Of a stretch of DNA of 34,687 nt, positions 17,754 to 25,597 are shown one piece after another (within the stretch, counting starts at the first letter, position 1; each line of letters opens with the position of its first letter). The notes under the pieces were generated by a model. That model did not search any database and had not been told where the DNA came from. It saw only the letters and a program-made list of their open reading frames with translations. Origin of the DNA: Saprospiraceae bacterium (GTDB taxonomy: Bacteria; Bacteroidota; Bacteroidia; Chitinophagales; Saprospiraceae); assembly GCA_017995875.1 (NCBI GenBank), contig JAGOIB010000008.1, forward strand, positions 1-34,687, given 5' to 3'. A program made the position numbers and the translations under genes.

Positions 17754-19676
17754 CTATTCGTTTAGTTTAGCTGCAACTTCAGGTTCAACTACAATACCAA
17801 ATTGCTGAATGATTGGTTGTAATTGCCTGGCCTGGTCTTTCTGTCCCAGCAACAAAAGGCATTTCATTTTCTCATAGTAATATAATCCCTGTTTGTTGTT
17901 CAATTGAATAGCACGGTCAAGATCAGGAAGCCCTTCTTTTGGTTTATTAAGGACATTCCTGATACGTCCACGTTCATACCAAAGGTCTGCATCTTCAGGG
18001 TGCATCTTCAGGTATGCAGAGATATCGGATTCTGCATTTGCCCATTGACCAAAAGACTGATAGATAAGGGATCTGTTTTTATAGCCATTGGCATGATCCG
18101 GATCCAATTTGAGTCCCTTGTTGAAATCTTCAAGAGCTCTGGGTAAATCATTTGACAAAGCGAAGACCGCTCCACGGTTAATATAAAATTCCCCTTCCGT
18201 ACTATCCATGGCGATAGCCCGGTTGTAATCATCAAGGGATTGTTGATATTGTTTTAGGTTGAAATACAATTTCGCACGCGAGTTATACAAAGCGGCATCC
18301 GGTTTGAGTGTAATGGCTGAATTGTAATCAGCAAGTGCCTCTTCTGTACGGCCCTGATCACGCCTGTAATTAGCTCTGTTACGATAGGGAAGTGAAGTTT
18401 TATCCTCATGCTTAAGCACATGTGTCCATAGGGTATCACTATCCGTCCAAACCTTATTTTGTTGCCATGTCATGATAAAGAAAAGGATCATCAGACCACC
18501 AAAACCATACATGGCAAGCTTGCCGGATCGCTGATTATCTTTCATCAGGGATTGGCCTGCATAAACCATCATAAACATTAAGCCTATATATGGGATATAC
18601 GTAAAGCGATCAGCAAGAAATCCCTGGCCAGCTCCTACCACTTGTAGTACGAACATGATATTGAAAAGAAAAAACAGTGAGCCAAAAAGGTAGGGTCTCC
18701 AGTCCTTCTTGTAAGCGACGTAAGAAAATCCTAAAATAGCTAATACGGCTATTGGGCCTAAATAGACTTGCCATGGCAAGATGGCAGGATAAGGATACAA
18801 TGGTGACATTTCATATGGGAAAATAAATTTGATCAGGTATACACCTAACGAATATCCACCGATCATTAATCTTTGAAAAAGAGTGTATGTCGTAGCGTCG
18901 TTGATCGATCCCTGGTCTTGCAGAAAATAGATTCCTACTAATCCAATCAATAAGGACAATGTAAAGAAGGCCCACTTTTCGAGCACCAGTTTAAAATTCA
19001 AAGGCCTCCGGAAATAGTAATCAACCAACAACATCGTCAATGGAAGACTCACAGCCTGAATTTTGGCGAGTAGTGAAAAGAAGAACAAGCCAAGGGCGGC
19101 GTAAAAATATTTTTTAGCATAACCTGATTTGACGTAGTGGATGTAAAGCCACAGAGCACTAAGGAAGAAAGCGCCGAAAAGAACATCTTTTCGTTCAGTT
19201 ACCCAGGCTACCGATTCCACCCGCATAGGATGGATGCCGAATAATAAGGAACCGGCAGCTGCGGCTAAAGTGGTAAGATTAAGTGATCTGAAAATCCGGT
19301 ATATAAAGAAGACGCATACCAGATGGAGCAGGACGTTATTGACATGATATATGGTCGGGTCAAGCCCAAAAATCGATCTTTCGATGGCAAAGGTCAGAAT
19401 AGGCAGGGGGTTATAGTTTCCGATAACCGGTTCTTTGAAGATATTGACAATATTGTCCCAGGTGAGCAGGGCTGTATTGTTGTTATTTCCCAGATTGTAG
19501 TCATCATCCCAATTGACGAAATCGTTTGTCAGGGCAGGAATAAATGCAACAAAGGTCAGGGCCAGGATGCCTATTATATACTTCCAGTCCTGACTGTCAA
19601 GTCTTTGTATAGCATATTTTTTTTGTTTGTCTCCGCCTTTGGAGGGCTTTTTACCTGTGTTTTTATTCTTTGCCAT
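17754..19676 (-). CDS. TMTC-like multi-pass membrane protein with C-terminal TPR repeats
   Basis: 640 residues. A basic Lys-rich cytoplasmic start leads to about 11 hydrophobic helices (residues 35-420), then about six TPR units (435-620). The first loop carries NDFVNWDDDYNL with an acidic cluster, and HPMRVESVAWVTERKDVLFG follows; both are hallmarks of the GT-C glycosyltransferase-like TMTC family, whose eukaryotic members O-mannosylate cadherins. In Bacteroidota such proteins are common but uncharacterised; transfer of a lipid-linked sugar to an envelope protein is an inference. The gene is first in a pair with recN. A TAATTTTA box ends exactly 4 nt before the ATG. The gap to the divergent lpxD gene is 132 nt. 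Confidence 0.8.
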   Translation of the reverse strand: MAKNKNTGKKPSKGGDKQKKYAIQRLDSQDWKYIIGILALTFVAFIPALTNDFVNWDDDYNLGNNNNTALLTWDNIVNIFKEPVIGNYNPLPILTFAIERSIFGLDPTIYHVNNVLLHLVCVFFIYRIFRSLNLTTLAAAAGSLLFGIHPMRVESVAWVTERKDVLFGAFFLSALWLYIHYVKSGYAKKYFYAALGLFFFSLLAKIQAVSLPLTMLLVDYYFRRPLNFKLVLEKWAFFTLSLLIGLVGIYFLQDQGSINDATTYTLFQRLMIGGYSLGVYLIKFIFPYEMSPLYPYPAILPWQVYLGPIAVLAILGFSYVAYKKDWRPYLFGSLFFLFNIMFVLQVVGAGQGFLADRFTYIPYIGLMFMMVYAGQSLMKDNQRSGKLAMYGFGGLMILFFIMTWQQNKVWTDSDTLWTHVLKHEDKTSLPYRNRANYRRDQGRTEEALADYNSAITLKPDAALYNSRAKLYFNLKQYQQSLDDYNRAIAMDSTEGEFYINRGAVFALSNDLPRALEDFNKGLKLDPDHANGYKNRSLIYQSFGQWANAESDISAYLKMHPEDADLWYERGRIRNVLNKPKEGLPDLDRAIQLNNKQGLYYYEKMKCLLLLGQKDQARQLQPIIQQFGIVVEPEVAAKLNE

Positions 19677-19680
19677 GGCC

Positions 19681-19688
19681 TAAAATTA
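19681..19688 (-). promoter_or_regulatory. Candidate -7-like box directly before the TMTC-like gene
   Basis: The minus strand reads TAATTTTA, 7 of 8 positions of the consensus counting the two free ones, with only GGCC between it and the ATG. The spacing predicts a leaderless mRNA. No -33 TTG is visible. Confidence 0.3.
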
Positions 19689-19796
19689 TACAGAGTAGCT
19701 GATATATCAGTTTTTGGCACTATATATAGCCTATTCTATTTTGAATATTTAGGTGAATATATTGAGCTTATTCTAGTACAGATATCCTGCGAATGT

Positions 19797-19804
19797 TAAT
19801 TTTG
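19797..19804 (+). promoter_or_regulatory. Candidate -7 box of the lpx operon, leaderless arrangement
   Basis: TAATTTTG matches TAnnTTTG exactly and is separated from the lpxD ATG by only CGCC. If the box sits about 4-5 nt before the transcription start, as in other Bacteroidota promoters, the mRNA would begin at the start codon. A -33 TTG is not evident. Confidence 0.45.
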
Positions 19805-19808
19805 CGCC

Positions 19809-20852
19809 ATGATAATCAATGCTGCACAATTGTGCGAGCTGCTTCAGGGTGAGCTTATTGGAGATGGTGACAGGAAAATTCATGGGCCCTCACAGATTGA
19901 CAAAGGTATCCCCGGAACCGTAACATTTTTGGCTAATCCAAAATATGAAGAATTCGCCTATACCACCAATGCCAGTGTGTTGATTGTTCCTACAGATTTT
20001 ATACCCAGGTCTCCCATCCAGGCTTCGATGATCAAAGTGAGGGATGTGTATGGGGCCATGATGATCCTTATCGAACGGTTTAGTAAAAATGGAATTCCTA
20101 AACCAGGCATATCCAAACTGGCTGTTGTACATTCTGATTTTAATGAAGAAAAGGATGTCTCTATTGGCGCATTTACGGTGGTCGAACATGAGGTGATTAT
20201 CGGAGCAAATAGCATACTTTATCCACAGGTATTCATTGGACACAATACCAGGATTGGAACAGATGTCATCATTTATCCCGGAGCCAGAATTTATCCAAAC
20301 ACGATTATAGGCAACAGGTGCATTATTCATGCAAACGCTGTCGTTGGAAGTGACGGATTCGGTTATCGGCCGGATGAAAATGGACATTATGTCAAGATCA
20401 ATCATGTCGGTAAGGTTATCCTCGGAAATGATGTGGAGATTGGAGCTAATGCAGTGATCGACCGTGGTACTTTGAACGCCACAGAAATCGGTAATGGTTC
20501 GAAGATTGATAACCTCGTTCAGATCGCACACAATGTAAATGTTGGCGAGAATACAGTTATTGCAGCACAGGCAGGAGTTGCAGGAAGTTCAACCATAGGA
20601 GATAATGTTAGGATTGGAGGCCAGGTAGGTATTGTTGGTCACATCCGTATAGCCGATGGAGTGGAAATCCAGGCGCAAAGTGGTGTTACGAGTGGGAAAT
20701 TTACAGCAGGTACCCGGCTTTTCGGGTCACCGGCCATTCAGTATAATGATTATCTTAAATCGTATGCGGTTTTTAAGCAATTACCGGACTATATGAAGCG
20801 AATCGAGGAACTTGAAAAGCAAATTGCCGCGTTAAAAGCAAATAGCATATGA
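19809..20852 (+). CDS. lpxD: UDP-3-O-(3-hydroxyacyl)glucosamine N-acyltransferase LpxD
   Basis: 347 residues. The N-terminal uridine-binding domain (QIDKGIPGTVTFLANPKYEEF) is followed by a left-handed beta-helix of hexapeptide repeats (about residues 105-290: IGAFTVV, IIGANSI, IGHNTRIG and so on). The catalytic His is His241 in VQIAHNVNVGENT. The GSDGFGYRPDENG loop and GVTSGKFTAGTRLFGSPA near the C-terminus are typical. The short C-terminal helix (MKRIEELEKQIAALK) completes the fold. LpxD N-acylates UDP-3-O-acyl-glucosamine, the third step of lipid A synthesis. It is the first gene of the operon, and its stop overlaps the lpxC-fabZ start by 4 nt (ATGA). Confidence 0.96.
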   Translation: MIINAAQLCELLQGELIGDGDRKIHGPSQIDKGIPGTVTFLANPKYEEFAYTTNASVLIVPTDFIPRSPIQASMIKVRDVYGAMMILIERFSKNGIPKPGISKLAVVHSDFNEEKDVSIGAFTVVEHEVIIGANSILYPQVFIGHNTRIGTDVIIYPGARIYPNTIIGNRCIIHANAVVGSDGFGYRPDENGHYVKINHVGKVILGNDVEIGANAVIDRGTLNATEIGNGSKIDNLVQIAHNVNVGENTVIAAQAGVAGSSTIGDNVRIGGQVGIVGHIRIADGVEIQAQSGVTSGKFTAGTRLFGSPAIQYNDYLKSYAVFKQLPDYMKRIEELEKQIAALKANSI

Positions 20853-22249
20853 AACAAAAGACATTAGCCCGATCGTTCAGCCTTGAAGGGGTTGGTCTTC
20901 ATACCGGCAAAGCAGTTATTATTGAATTTGAACCAGCCGAAGTAAACCATGGCATTCGCTTCATGCGTGTGGATATGGAAGATCAGCCAATACTTATGGC
21001 TGATGTGATGCAAGTTGTGTCCACCAATCGCGGAACAACCATCCGCAATGGTGAAGCTCAAATCAGTACTGTAGAGCATGTCCTTTCTGCGCTTACAGGA
21101 ACCGGTGTCGATAATGTATTGATCAAAGTCAATGGACCTGAGATACCCATCATGGATGGAAGTGCGTCCCATTTCGTAGAAGGGATACTCAAGGCTGGGA
21201 TTGTTGATCAACATCTGGATCGTGAATATTTTGAAATTATAGAGCCTATCTCCTTTAGGGATGAAGTGACAGGCACCGAATTATTAGCATTGCCTGGTGA
21301 CAAGTTTGAAATCACAGCAATGATCGATTTTAATTCTCCAATCCTTGGACACCAATATGCAAGTCTCCATAATATCGAGGATTACGCTACGCAGATTGCC
21401 CCCTGCAGGACGTTTGTTTTCATCAACGAATTGGAAGTATTATTTGATCAAAACCTTATAAAAGGTGGAGACCTCGATAATGCAGTCGTGATTGCCGATA
21501 GGTTGATGGAGCAGGATGAACTGGACAGGTTGGCTAAAAAACTGGGTAAGCAGAGTATCAAAGTGGAAAAAACAGGTATCCTGAACACCACTTCATTAAA
21601 ATACGAAAATGAACCTGCCAGGCATAAATTGCTGGATGTCATTGGCGATTTAACTTTGCTGGGTAAGCCAATAAAGGGAAAAATTGTAGCTCGTAAACCC
21701 GGACATACTGCGAACATCGAGTTTACAAAACTTTTGAAGAAGAAGCTTGTTGAGCAACGGAAATTAAAAGGCAGACCAAAAGTGGATCCTGACCAACCAC
21801 CATTGTTCGACATAGAAGGTATCCGAAAATTATTGCCTCACAGGTATCCGTTTTTGTTGGTCGATAAGATTATCGAGATGACCGACAATTATATCGTTGG
21901 GGTAAAAAATATCACCTTCAACGAGCCTTTTTTCCAGGGTCATTTTCCAGGCAATTCTATTTTTCCGGGCGTTCTTCAGATTGAAGCCCTGGCGCAAGTT
22001 GGCGGGGTTTTTGTACTTTCCAAAGTCGAAGATCCCGAAAATTGGGGGACACTTCTACTTAAAATTGATAATACCAAGTTCAAGTATAAAGTCAGTCCCG
22101 GGGATCAGTTGATCCTCAAGATGGAATTATTATCAGCAGTGCGCAGAGGAATTTGTCTAATGTATGGTACTGCCTATGTCGGAAGTAAATTGGTTTCCGA
22201 GTCAGAATTAACCGCACAAATCGTCCGAAATCAAACGCCTAATGAATAA
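20849..22249 (+). CDS. lpxC-fabZ: Bifunctional UDP-3-O-acyl-GlcNAc deacetylase / 3-hydroxyacyl-ACP dehydratase LpxC-FabZ
   Basis: 466 residues, a natural fusion known throughout Bacteroidota. The LpxC half (1-310) deacetylates UDP-3-O-acyl-GlcNAc, the committed lipid A step; its zinc ligands are visible as His77 (TVEH, with Glu76 the expected base), His259 and Asp263 (RHKLLDVIGD). A charged linker (about 310-328, KKKLVEQRKLKGRP) joins the FabZ half, which dehydrates 3-hydroxyacyl-ACP in fatty acid elongation; its active pair is His365 (GHFPGNSIFPG) and Glu379 (QIEALAQ). Coupling both activities in one chain may balance use of 3-hydroxyacyl-ACP between lipid A and phospholipid. It overlaps lpxD by 4 nt and lpxA by 8 nt, which indicates tight translational coupling. 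Confidence 0.97.
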   Translation: MKQKTLARSFSLEGVGLHTGKAVIIEFEPAEVNHGIRFMRVDMEDQPILMADVMQVVSTNRGTTIRNGEAQISTVEHVLSALTGTGVDNVLIKVNGPEIPIMDGSASHFVEGILKAGIVDQHLDREYFEIIEPISFRDEVTGTELLALPGDKFEITAMIDFNSPILGHQYASLHNIEDYATQIAPCRTFVFINELEVLFDQNLIKGGDLDNAVVIADRLMEQDELDRLAKKLGKQSIKVEKTGILNTTSLKYENEPARHKLLDVIGDLTLLGKPIKGKIVARKPGHTANIEFTKLLKKKLVEQRKLKGRPKVDPDQPPLFDIEGIRKLLPHRYPFLLVDKIIEMTDNYIVGVKNITFNEPFFQGHFPGNSIFPGVLQIEALAQVGGVFVLSKVEDPENWGTLLLKIDNTKFKYKVSPGDQLILKMELLSAVRRGICLMYGTAYVGSKLVSESELTAQIVRNQTPNE

Positions 22250-23048
22250 CATTCATCGAAACGCAAAAATAGGGCATAACGTCCAGGTAGGTCCTTTCAC
22301 AACTATCGAAGAGGATGTTGTCATTGGTGATGGATGCCGCATCGGCTCCAATGCCAATATTCTGAATGGTACCAGGATGGGAAGCAATTGCAATGTGTAT
22401 CCTGGTGCAGTCGTAGGGGCAGCCCCTCAGGACCTAAAGTTTGGCGGTGAAAGTTCTACACTGGAAATTGGTAATAATGTAACTATAAGGGAATATTGTA
22501 CAATCAATCGTGGAACAAAGGCCAGTTTCAAGACATCGATTGGTGACAATTGTCTGCTGATGGCGTATGTCCATGTAGCACATGATTGCATAGTCGGGCC
22601 GCATACTATTCTTGCCAATAATGTTAATCTCGCAGGCCATATACACATTGGTCATCATGTCGTAGTGGGTGGCCTTGTGGCCGTTCACCAGTTTGTCAAG
22701 ATTGGTGATCATGTAATGGTGGGCGGTGGATCGCTTGTACGAAAGGATATCCCTCCTTTTGTTAAAGCTGCACGTGAACCCCTGTCTTTTGTCGGTGTCA
22801 ATGTGACAGGATTGAAGCGTAGGGGATTTACACAGGAGCAAATACACGCCATCCAGGATATTTATCGGGTATTATTCGTCAGAGGATATAATATTTCCCA
22901 GGCGGTTTCTGTCCTCAAAGAAACTATACCTGTCTCTCCTGAAAGGGAACTCATTCTTGAATTTGTCGATCAGGCAGAAAGAGGTATCATGCGAGGCTTC
23001 AGGGCACATAATCCGGTCAATGGATCTGTCTATACAAAAGCTGAGTAA
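22242..23048 (+). CDS. lpxA: UDP-N-acetylglucosamine acyltransferase LpxA
   Basis: 268 residues, close to the usual 255-265. It is a left-handed beta-helix of hexapeptide repeats (IGHNVQVG, VIGDGCRIG, GTRMGSNC) with the LpxA-specific motifs PQDLKFGGE, TIREYCTINRGT, the catalytic His114 in YVHVAHDC, and the GLKRRGFTQEQIHAI C-terminal helical domain. It transfers a 3-hydroxyacyl chain from ACP to UDP-GlcNAc (or a 3-amino analogue in some bacteria). It starts 8 nt inside lpxC-fabZ and ends 29 nt inside the ABC ATPase gene, so all four genes form one overlapping operon. Confidence 0.95.
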   Translation: MNNIHRNAKIGHNVQVGPFTTIEEDVVIGDGCRIGSNANILNGTRMGSNCNVYPGAVVGAAPQDLKFGGESSTLEIGNNVTIREYCTINRGTKASFKTSIGDNCLLMAYVHVAHDCIVGPHTILANNVNLAGHIHIGHHVVVGGLVAVHQFVKIGDHVMVGGGSLVRKDIPPFVKAAREPLSFVGVNVTGLKRRGFTQEQIHAIQDIYRVLFVRGYNISQAVSVLKETIPVSPERELILEFVDQAERGIMRGFRAHNPVNGSVYTKAE

Positions 23049-23634
23049 AGCTTTTAATCAACGAATTGTTTTTCAGGAACTGACTTTTCAAATTAAGTCC
23101 GGTAGTTGTCAGGCTATTACCGGAGCCAATGGATCGGGGAAATCGACTTTACTCAAAATTCTTTCAGGAGGATTATTGCCTACAACCGGACAAGTCCAAT
23201 ATTCCATTCAGGGTCACATAATTGAAGAAGAAGCCGTGTATAAACACGTACATTTTGTTGCGCCCTACAATACGGTTATCGAAGAACTAAACTTACCTGA
23301 ATTGTTTACCCTTCATCATAGCCTTGGATTGTTAAAGGCTTTTGAAGGATATGCGCACTGGAAATCAAAGCTCCAATATCCTTTTCATCCTGAACGACAA
23401 ATCAAAACCTTTTCCTCCGGCATGAAACAACGCGTCAAGCTTGGACTGGCGTTACTTGATGATCGACCACTGATCCTTTTAGATGAACCCGGGTCAAATC
23501 TTGATGTCCAGGGAAAGAAATGGTTTTATACGTTAATGAAGGAACTAAAAGCGGGTCAAACATTGGTCATTGCTTCGAATGATCCTGCTGAAATCGAATT
23601 TTGCGAAACAAGCATAAGTGTCGAGAAACAATGA
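23020..23634 (+). CDS. Small ABC-type ATP-binding protein linked to lpx operon
   Basis: 204 residues: a single nucleotide-binding domain with Walker A GANGSGKST (about residues 36-44), a Q-loop region around FVAPYN, a signature variant FSSGMKQR instead of LSGGQ, Walker B LILLDEPGSNLD and a closing IASNDPAE switch region. I chose the ATG at 23020 because MDLSIQKLSKAF matches a normal ABC N-terminus; an upstream in-frame ATG at 22957 only reads through lpxA. The start lies 29 nt inside lpxA. No permease is nearby, so the transported substrate, if any, is unknown; overlap with lpxA suggests an envelope-lipid role, but this is inference. It converges on the MerR gene with an 11-nt gap. Confidence 0.85.
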   Translation: MDLSIQKLSKAFNQRIVFQELTFQIKSGSCQAITGANGSGKSTLLKILSGGLLPTTGQVQYSIQGHIIEEEAVYKHVHFVAPYNTVIEELNLPELFTLHHSLGLLKAFEGYAHWKSKLQYPFHPERQIKTFSSGMKQRVKLGLALLDDRPLILLDEPGSNLDVQGKKWFYTLMKELKAGQTLVIASNDPAEIEFCETSISVEKQ

Positions 23635-23645
23635 AGCTTGAATGG

Positions 23646-23990
23646 TCAGGAAGATAATTTTTTGTCCAGGTCTTTGAGTTTTGATAAAATGACTTTCAGT
23701 CGGTCTACGAGGTCGAATTGTTCCCCAAGTGTATTTTTTTCCTTTCGCAATTCCTGTTTAGCCCCTTCCAATGTGAAACCACGTTCCTTCACCAGATTAT
23801 AGATGATCTGAATTTGCTGGATATTTTCTTTTGTAAATAGCCGGTCTCCCTTTCTATTCTTTCTTGGGGTCAGAAAAGAAAATTCGTTTTCCCAATAGCG
23901 TAAGAGGGAGCGGGAAACTTCAAACATATCTGCTACTTCACCAATAGTGTAGTAAAGCTTGTCCAGGTTTTGGGTATCAATCGATTTCAT
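23646..23990 (-). CDS. MerR-family transcriptional regulator
   Basis: 114 residues from the ATG at 23990; an earlier in-frame ATG at 24035 adds 15 residues unlike the family, so I prefer the shorter form. The N-terminal winged helix is clear: YYTIGEVADMFEVSRSLLRYWENEF, then LTPRKNRKGDRLFTKENIQQIQIIYNLVKERGFTLEGAKQEL. A coiled helix of about 30 residues ends the chain. There is no effector domain and no cysteine pattern, so it is not a metal sensor of the classical type. It is on the same strand as the M23 peptidase, 403 nt downstream, and this MerR/M23/alaS neighbourhood is, as I recall, common in Bacteroidota. Its targets are unknown. Confidence 0.85.
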   Translation of the reverse strand: MKSIDTQNLDKLYYTIGEVADMFEVSRSLLRYWENEFSFLTPRKNRKGDRLFTKENIQQIQIIYNLVKERGFTLEGAKQELRKEKNTLGEQFDLVDRLKVILSKLKDLDKKLSS

Positions 23991-24192
23991 TCTCCGTTGA
24001 CGGTTTGCAGTCAACAGTTTACAAGAATTGGTCAAATTATTTTAGCCATCGGAATGGTAGCTAACCAAAAAGTGTAAACTGCCTCTTTTCAAAACTGAAA
24101 TATAACGATAAAACTTTATAAGTACTTCATTAGTACCTCAAAATAAGGGTTTTCCGTCAATGTGGTTACAAAGAATTGTGAAGTAGTTTATG

Positions 24193-24273
24193 GTTAGAAG
24201 TTAGAAGTTAGCAGTAGGCAGTCAGCAACTGGCTACCGGCAGTCAGCAGTAGGGAGACAGCAGAAGAGAAATC
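24193..24273. repeat. Degenerate GTTAGAA/CAGTAGG-type short repeat tract
   Basis: It opens with GTTAGAAGTTAGAAGTTAG (24193-24211, 7-bp period) and then decays into variants such as GCAGTAGGCAGTCAGCA and GGCAGTCAGCAGTAGGGAG. The same 19-mer occurs exactly at 31604-31622, also in an intergenic gap and also followed by an ACTCGA-type tract. No coding frame fits it. Confidence 0.75.
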
Positions 24274-24345
24274 GCAAATCGTATGTAATAAGTTGTAAAT
24301 GTCAAGTCCCCTTTAGGGGATTTAGGGGCAAATCGTCAATTGTCC

Positions 24346-24391
24346 CTCGACACTCGACACTCGATACTCGACACTCGACACTCGATACTCG
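24346..24391. repeat. 7-bp tandem array (CTCGACA/CTCGATA)
   Basis: Six full units and a partial one run without a break: CTCGACA, CTCGACA, CTCGATA, CTCGACA, CTCGACA, CTCGATA, CTCG. The order makes a 21-bp higher unit repeated twice. The array ends 2 nt before the stop codon of the M23 peptidase gene, which is on the minus strand. Confidence 0.9.
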
Positions 24392-24393
24392 TT

Positions 24394-25377
24394 TTAATCG
24401 AAGGATTGATTCTCTAAGGCGGCCCGTTGAACCAGGATCTGGTATTCCTGAGGAGTAAGATCATCCATACAATAGACGATAGGGTCCACGGGATCACCTT
24501 TAAGACGGACTTCGTAGTGCAGGTGTGGAGCTGTGGAAGTGCCGGTACTGCCTACTTTGGCGATGGTCTGGCCCTTCTGTATGACGTCACCTACTTTCAC
24601 GCTATAGCTTGACAGGTGGCCATACAAGGTCGTATAACCGAAACCGTGATCAATCACGACAACATTACCGTATCCGCCAAGCTCATGCTCAGCTTTGATG
24701 ACTTTACCGTTACCTGTTGCCTGAACAGGGGTGCCGATACGAGCTGTAAAATCCAGGCCTGCGTGCATCCTGTCCACTTTATAAATTGGATGTAGCCTGA
24801 TACCATAGCCGGACATTGCATTGAGATTCTTACTCAACAAATCAATACGGACAGGTTTGATACTTGGAATGTTCGCAAGCATTTCAGCCCTGGAGTTGGC
24901 TCTTTTAAGAATGGTATCCAGCGAATTTTTCTGAATCTTCAACTGTAGCATCAGTTTATCAGCTTTCTGCTGTGTTTCAACCAATACTTTCCCTGAATTT
25001 GGGTACTTATAGATATTCGCATATTTATCACTACCACCGACACCACCTTCCCATACCGCCTCATCTATTGGATCCATACCAAGCATAAATCTGTGGATAC
25101 CTGCATCACGATCCTGAACTACAGCCAATTCAGAGGACATTTCATCTATTTGCTCACTGAGGGTCTCGAAATGATATTTCATTTGGTCCATTTCCCGCAT
25201 CAAGCTAAGTTCTTTCTGGCTTGGGAAATAAGTGTTGTGAAGAAAGAAGAATACGGCCGATGTGACTACCGTTGCACAGAGATAGCCGAACAAGGTGAGC
25301 AATCTGAACTTGCCCGGTGTACGGTATTCCTCAAAGGATAGTGTGGTTTCGTTGTAAACGTACTTCTTTCCAGCCAT
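24394..25377 (-). CDS. M23 (LytM-type) zinc metallopeptidase, membrane anchored
   Basis: 327 residues. A cytoplasmic stretch is followed by one membrane helix (about 28-48), a coiled coil (about 55-95), a helical linker and a C-terminal M23 domain. The catalytic set is complete: zinc ligands His205 and Asp209 (RMHAGLDF) and His287, with His285 as the second histidine of HLH (APHLHYEVR). The GYGIRLHPI and GNVVVIDHGFGYTTLYGHLS motifs are also present. Such enzymes cut peptidoglycan cross-links in the periplasm. The intact ligands argue for an active enzyme, not an EnvC/NlpD-like activator. It is divergent from alaS across 220 nt and upstream of the MerR gene. Confidence 0.92.
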   Translation of the reverse strand: MAGKKYVYNETTLSFEEYRTPGKFRLLTLFGYLCATVVTSAVFFFLHNTYFPSQKELSLMREMDQMKYHFETLSEQIDEMSSELAVVQDRDAGIHRFMLGMDPIDEAVWEGGVGGSDKYANIYKYPNSGKVLVETQQKADKLMLQLKIQKNSLDTILKRANSRAEMLANIPSIKPVRIDLLSKNLNAMSGYGIRLHPIYKVDRMHAGLDFTARIGTPVQATGNGKVIKAEHELGGYGNVVVIDHGFGYTTLYGHLSSYSVKVGDVIQKGQTIAKVGSTGTSTAPHLHYEVRLKGDPVDPIVYCMDDLTPQEYQILVQRAALENQSFD

Positions 25378-25597
25378 GAAATAACCTGATTTGACTAATT
25401 TTGACCTCGCCTTTTAAACGGGGTTCTTGAAGAATAGTCTGATGGGATCGTTGGCGAAGATAGTCGTTGAGGATCTGTTTACAAAACATTTAACGTTTTA
25501 TTATATATCAATATTAATTACAATACGTACAGTGCTTCAGCTGAATGGATATATAATAATTTATATTAATCTGTATTTAACGCAACCAAAATAAATT

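Larger units (their letters stand above)
23991..24393. other. 403-bp gene-free gap rich in short repeats
   Basis: There is no credible gene between the MerR start and the M23 stop. The MerR-proximal 200 nt are AT-rich and may hold its promoter; on the minus strand a TATATTTC (7 of 8 to the -7 box) lies near 24095-24102. The rest holds a purine-rich degenerate repeat from 24193, a CCCCTTTAGGGG hairpin at 24308-24319 and the 7-bp tandem array at 24346-24391, which ends 2 nt before the M23 stop codon. Confidence 0.6.

Noticed and set aside
19890..20531. 213-codon minus-strand reading frame inside lpxD
   Set aside because: It has no recognisable protein features and is a shadow of the hexapeptide-repeat coding sequence.
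22957..23019. Longer start of the ABC ATPase
   Set aside because: The added 21 residues are a frame-shifted reading of lpxA and match no ABC N-terminus.
24346..24391. Possible CRISPR array
   Set aside because: The units are 7 bp, contiguous and without spacers, and no cas gene is near; it is a simple tandem repeat.
25396..25403. TAATTTTG on the plus strand in the M23/alaS gap as an alaS promoter
   Set aside because: It lies almost 200 nt before the alaS start, next to the M23 start, without a -33 TTG at the right spacing; probably chance in AT-rich sequence.
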